A stretch of 64,000 nt of DNA from Styela clava (lineage: Eukaryota; Chordata; Ascidiacea; Stolidobranchia; Styelidae). The notes below the pieces were generated by a model. The model was given only the letters and a program-made list of their open reading frames with translations, was not told where the DNA came from and searched no databases. Every line of letters begins with the position of its first letter. The stretch's first letter is position 1. The position numbers and the translations under genes are program-made. Where the stretch lies: NCBI RefSeq assembly GCF_964204865.1, contig NC_135257.1:1860001-1924000 (forward strand), written 5' to 3'. Shown piece after piece: positions 60,015 through 64,000 of the stretch.

Positions 60015-60979
60015 CGTACAAAGCTTCCGTCAAAAAGGAGGGGCAAACTGTTTCTGTTAACGGTGGGGTTTGCTGTATTTCCAGGCAAACTGTAACACAG
60101 TTACAATAGTTGCTGCTAATTTTTAGGGATACTGTTTTTAGGGATGACAAACCACAATTTAGACAATGAGTAAGCGTAAGCATGAGTTCCGTTTCGAATA
60201 TGAAAAGGAATTTGCTAATCACTACTACTATTGCGACAGCGAGAAAGGGTAAAACAATAATTAATGCCTACAGTACTTCCACAAAACCACGAGTTGTCCA
60301 AGTGTTCGCTCGTGATTTAATGTCTAAAATTTCAATCTTTGATTCGTGTAAATAACGTGATTCATCAGCCACCCGTTCAGTTTTTAACTTTCTTGAGAAA
60401 ATATGTGCGGCCTGCCAAGATTTGTAACACTTTATTTTGGCCCGCGAGCGACAAAAGGTTACCGACCCCTGCTTTAGAGGTTGCATGTGGCAGTGATTTC
60501 TTGTCTTTCCATGGATTTTCACTATTTCGGGGCTGCATGTAACCGTGTTCGAAGCGACTTTTAATAATAAATATTTGGAGTGCAAAAGAGATTCGTGTAT
60601 GATTTTTTCCTCTTTTTTATTATGTGAAAAAAAATGTGAAAAATGTGAATCCCGCATATGCTCGAGTTCGTTTTTCTGATGGGCGGGAGAGTACGGTATC
60701 GTTAAGAGACTTGTCCAGTCTCCCAGCGATCTTCAAGTCACGATAGAGAGTCTCAAGACTTTTCTCCTGAATTCAATATGGACGAAGATAGTGAAACAAG
60801 TACTAATGCGTCACCACTAAATGATGGATGCAACGTTGACCGAAATGAAGAGTTCAAAATTGAAATTCCAATTAGCTCTGACAATGCTAATAATGAAAGG
60901 ATTGCCACACGTCGTTCAACTCGAACTAACATTGGTGTTCCACCAGAACGCTATGGTTTTGAAATATAGACGGGGAGAA

Positions 60980-61281
60980 TGTTATGAGAATTAAGTTCAG
61001 TTATTCCTGTTGCAGTGTGCTACACTTTGTTTATATTCCGTCATTATTACATTATCGTTCTTTGTGTTGTGATCACTGATTATCGTCAAGCGACAACGGA
61101 CTGCATTTGCCTTACTGCATTAATTACGTGCCGTTACGAGTATTAGACGGTAGTCCAATTAAGTTTGGCTATACTTAGTGACTCAATGTAATTATGTTGC
61201 ATGTTCTTGTGTTTAGGTTAAGATGCGTTTTTAGTTTCTTAAAGCCATAACTTTGGTTATAATAAATAAACTGTCATAACA
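60980..61281 (+). repeat. Third LTR copy, from tandem duplication
   Basis: A 302-bp LTR nearly identical to 59713-60014, again followed by CGTAC. It belongs to the duplicated block and is not a separate insertion. Confidence 0.92.
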
Positions 61282-61892
61282 CGTACAAAGCTTCCGTCAA
61301 AAAGGAGGGGCAAACTGTTTCTGTTAACGGTGGGGTTTGCTGTATTTCCACGCAAACTGTAACACAGTTACAATAGTTGCTGCTAATTTTTAGGGATACT
61401 GTTTTTAGGGATGACAAACCACAATTTAGACAATGAGTAAGCGTAAGCATGAGTTCCGTTTCGAATATGAAAAGGAATTTGCTAATCACTACTACTATTG
61501 CGACAGCGAGAAAGGGTAAAACAATAATTAATGCCTACAGTACTTCCACAAAACCACGAGTTGTCCAAGTGTTCGCTCGTGATTTAATGTCTAAAATTTC
61601 AATCTTTGATTCGTGTAAATAACGTGATTCATCAGCCACCCGTTCAGTTTTTAACTTTCTTGAGAAAATATGTGCGGCCTGCCAAGATTTGTAACACTTT
61701 ATTTTGGCCCGCGAGCGACAAAAGGTTACCGACCCCTGCTTTAGAGGTTGCATGTGGCAGTGATTTCTTGTCTTTCCATGGATTTTCACTATTTCGGGGC
61801 TGCATGTAACCGTGTTCGAAGCGACTTTTAATAATAAATATTTGGAGTGCAAAAGAGATTCGTGTATGATTTTTTCCTCTTTTTTATTATGC

Positions 61893-63467
61893 ATTTATGT
61901 CGTTGTTAAGCTTCGCCCCCCTCCACCCACCAACGACAAAACCTTTAAAAAAATCTTTGACACCTGTGGCTTCAAACTTCAATTTGAATTGATTCAAAGC
62001 AATTCAGGAACCGGCTTGATTCTATAACAAAATGGTAATTTAGATAACACGTGGCAATTGCGCGAACGAGTCTCAACATCGACCAAAAACGTTTGTTTTC
62101 CAATAGTTTCTTTCAATTTTTTTAGACTACTTAAAATGTTAGGAAGTTTTACAAATATGATATTTTATAAACGTTTCTTTTAATCACCTAAGTAATGTCA
62201 CTATAATAACAACATTATTCCTATTTTAAAACATAGGTCTGCGATTCTTCCCTCGTTAGCATTTGCTTTCTTTAAAATCATAGCGCAAGCGGTAGTAATG
62301 CATGTTTCACTGGCGTTCATCATTTGGATGAATTTTGAAGGGTAATTTAGGAAGAAACGATCACTATACATCCGGTATTGTTTGTGAACATAAATTTATG
62401 TAATAAGTAAATATAACTGAGTGTACCTATATGTAATAAACATAAATTTTCTTTGATATTGATTTGATATTAGGTAGTTGATGCATTCATTCAATGTTTT
62501 TTTTTATTATCTTGCGACTCATTTTTCAGGTTAAATATTGGTATTTAAGGAAAATTAACGATGTTATACTAATTCGAATCAGATGGGGAAATATTCGAAT
62601 CGGAACATTCTGATTCGAAATTTGATTCGAAAACAAAATATTCGAAACTTGATGTAAGTATTGATGTACCTGGTGCCAAGTTACAAACGACTTCGACATC
62701 TTTTTGTGAATTCATTTTGTTTGATGCGTTGATTAACTGCAGAAGGATTAATATGAGATCAGTTAACCAACAAAACATTTTGATATTTTTTAACAAGAAC
62801 GAGAAGAATAGGTCTTCTTCTGGACAAAGTTGATCTACTCATTTCAATTTTTTGCCTGTCCGCGAGTACATTTTATTTAATTTCAACGGTCCGCCAGAAA
62901 GGTTGGGAACCACTGTTTTAAATGATATTTAACAAAAGTTTTCATTTCATTTATACAGAACATTAGTGTGAAGGTGAAGGCTGTCCCTGTTTATTGCAAA
63001 TAAGTTTCTCAATTCGAGGAGCAAACAGCACATTGTCTTTTGAGATTTCCCAGTTTGGCTGCAAAGCTGTGGGTTTCACATTGTTTAGTCACAACACGCA
63101 AGATCAGGGAAAGAGTTCAATCGACACGCATTTTCTTCTGATAGTAAACGCCATTAACAATTAGCAACACATGAAAACTCAACTGCGATTTAAGTACCCT
63201 TGAAAATCTTTTCAAGGGTTGAGAACCCCGGATCTAGATTCTAACTTCGTGAACGTTTATTGTGTAAACGTCGTGGACAGTTTTTTAATAATCTGATAGA
63301 GAACAACATATTTTGTTAGTGCTTATTAGCACGATTGGTTGACAACGGAGACAAATTGTGATGTTTTTTTTCACTGTACATCATATCTAATAAATTAGCA
63401 AGGCAAAACACCCGAAAAACGTTTGCCAAAAGTTCTCCTTGGATAAATAAGATGAAGTGCCATATTG
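61893..63467. other. Transposon debris and upstream region of gene F
   Basis: No exon is seen. It contains a GATTCGAA-rich segment (62570-62645) and a hAT-like terminus GGTTGGGAACCACTG ending at about 62915, whose partner end I did not find. Confidence 0.4.
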
Positions 63468-63475
63468 TGACGTCA
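63468..63475 (+). promoter_or_regulatory. CRE octamer of gene F
   Basis: TGACGTCA within ATTGTGACGTCACAGAT, 92 nt upstream of the gene F ATG. A GGTAGGT motif follows, as in genes C and D. Confidence 0.65.
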
Positions 63476-63559
63476 CAGATACACCGTGAAATGAATTGTG
63501 GTAGGTTAAAATTCTTTTGCGCACGATTAAGAAGAACTTGTTGGTAGAATGCATTTGAC

Positions 63560-63941
63560 ATGGGTCCTAAACCAATCACCAAAGGAGAAATCTCCTCTAA
63601 TAGAAAAGGTAAGATCGAAAGAATGTGTTCTGGTATGATACAACTGGTCAAGTAGCTAGAAAATTCTGGTTTGGAGCCAGAAAACTATTGACATAGCGTT
63701 AAATTGGTAGTGGATGGCCGTGTTAGAATATGCTAGCACACACCAAAAAGCACAGATCATCATTCTAGATAAATGCTTCAAAACTTATGAATGCACAGTT
63801 GTAAATATTCTGCTGTTCACTTCCCAGGCCAAGCTCCAGCAGCCGATAAGAAGATTGGTTTCCTGTTGTTTGCATTGGATGTTTTTATTTTAATTGGAGC
63901 CATCTTCCTTTTTGTAATGAAGCCTGCATGCTCGCAAATGG
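63560..63941 (+). CDS. Gene F: first two exons of a fifth family member
   Basis: Exon 1 (63560-63608) encodes MGPKPITKGEISSNRKG and ends in phase 1 at a GTAAG donor. Exon 2 (63828-63941, 114 nt as in all paralogues) encodes APAADKKIGFLLFALDVF and completes one membrane anchor ending in FVMKPACSQM. It too ends in phase 1, at GTAAAT. The rest of the gene lies beyond the window. Position, size and phase make membership of the protease family very likely, but no protease exon is visible here. Confidence 0.82.
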
Positions 63942-64000
63942 GTAAATACAATATACAACTGGAATTGAAAATAAACGGCATGTTCACAATATTTTCTGGC

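Larger units (their letters stand above)
59370..61892. repeat. Tandem duplication of element 3' end plus flank
   Basis: The segment from the last part of pol through the LTR and about 600 bp of flanking repeat occurs twice (about 59370-60625 and 60645-61892). The second copy starts with a partial pol tail (the 63-residue ORF at 60778-60969), has an 8-bp deletion near 60707 and carries a third LTR at 60980-61281. The flank includes the hAT terminus GGTTACCGACCCCTG in both copies. Near identity implies a recent event. Confidence 0.9.

Noticed and set aside
60778..60969. 63-residue ORF as a separate gene
   Set aside because: It is the duplicated tail of the upstream gag-pol frame, lying before the third LTR.
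62569..62915. Complete hAT element near 62.6-62.9 kb
   Set aside because: Only one terminus (GGTTGGGAACCACTG) is clear. No partner end or 8-bp duplication was found, so the element is not called.

Overview
The window is invertebrate animal nuclear DNA: AT-rich, intron-rich, with GT-AG introns, AATAAA signals and many hAT/Ty3-type transposons. An ascidian-like marine invertebrate fits, but no sequence here proves the lineage. Gene models were built by hand by matching splice sites and reading phase between paralogues, without transcripts.

The core is a tandem family of type II transmembrane serine proteases. One gene is on the minus strand (3341-10794). Three complete genes (13959-23498, 25392-42814, 45282-51668) and the first two exons of another (from 63560) are on the plus strand. 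Each complete gene has 11 exons in the same order: a short cytosolic N-terminus; a 114-nt exon with the single membrane anchor; a short linker exon; one giant exon encoding about 360-465 residues of Ser/Gly/Tyr-rich repeats; two short exons carrying a hinge and an activation peptide with one Cys; and five exons encoding a trypsin-like domain (His-Asp-Ser triad, Asp189-type pocket) that ends in a Cys-rich tail. All five start codons have a CRE/ATF-like TGACRTCA-type octamer about 90-130 nt upstream. The products look like membrane-tethered, Arg-activated, trypsin-like ectoproteases on a long low-complexity stalk. I do not recognise this architecture as a described family.

Layout. 1-1456: 3' part of a mucin-like type I membrane protein gene. 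1726-2192: a hAT MITE. 3341-10794: protease gene B, on minus. 10795-13958: shared upstream region of the divergent pair B/C. 13959-23498: gene C. 24732-24839: an orphan THAP-type exon. 25392-42814: gene D, whose large introns hold a hAT composite, foldback elements, a processed SNRPG-like pseudogene, a BED-finger transposase remnant and another hAT element. 45282-51668: gene E. 52700-54150: unassigned ORFs. 54153-61900: nested transposons, namely a hAT-type host repeat, an almost intact Ty3/gypsy element with 302-bp LTRs inserted into it, a DNA transposon inside the 5' LTR, and a tandem duplication of the element's 3' end. 63560-63941: start of gene F.

The paralogues are evolving by exchange. 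Gene C matches D from its promoter through exon 5 but matches E from exon 6 to the 3' UTR. The last exons of C and E are almost identical except for the loop that lines the substrate pocket.
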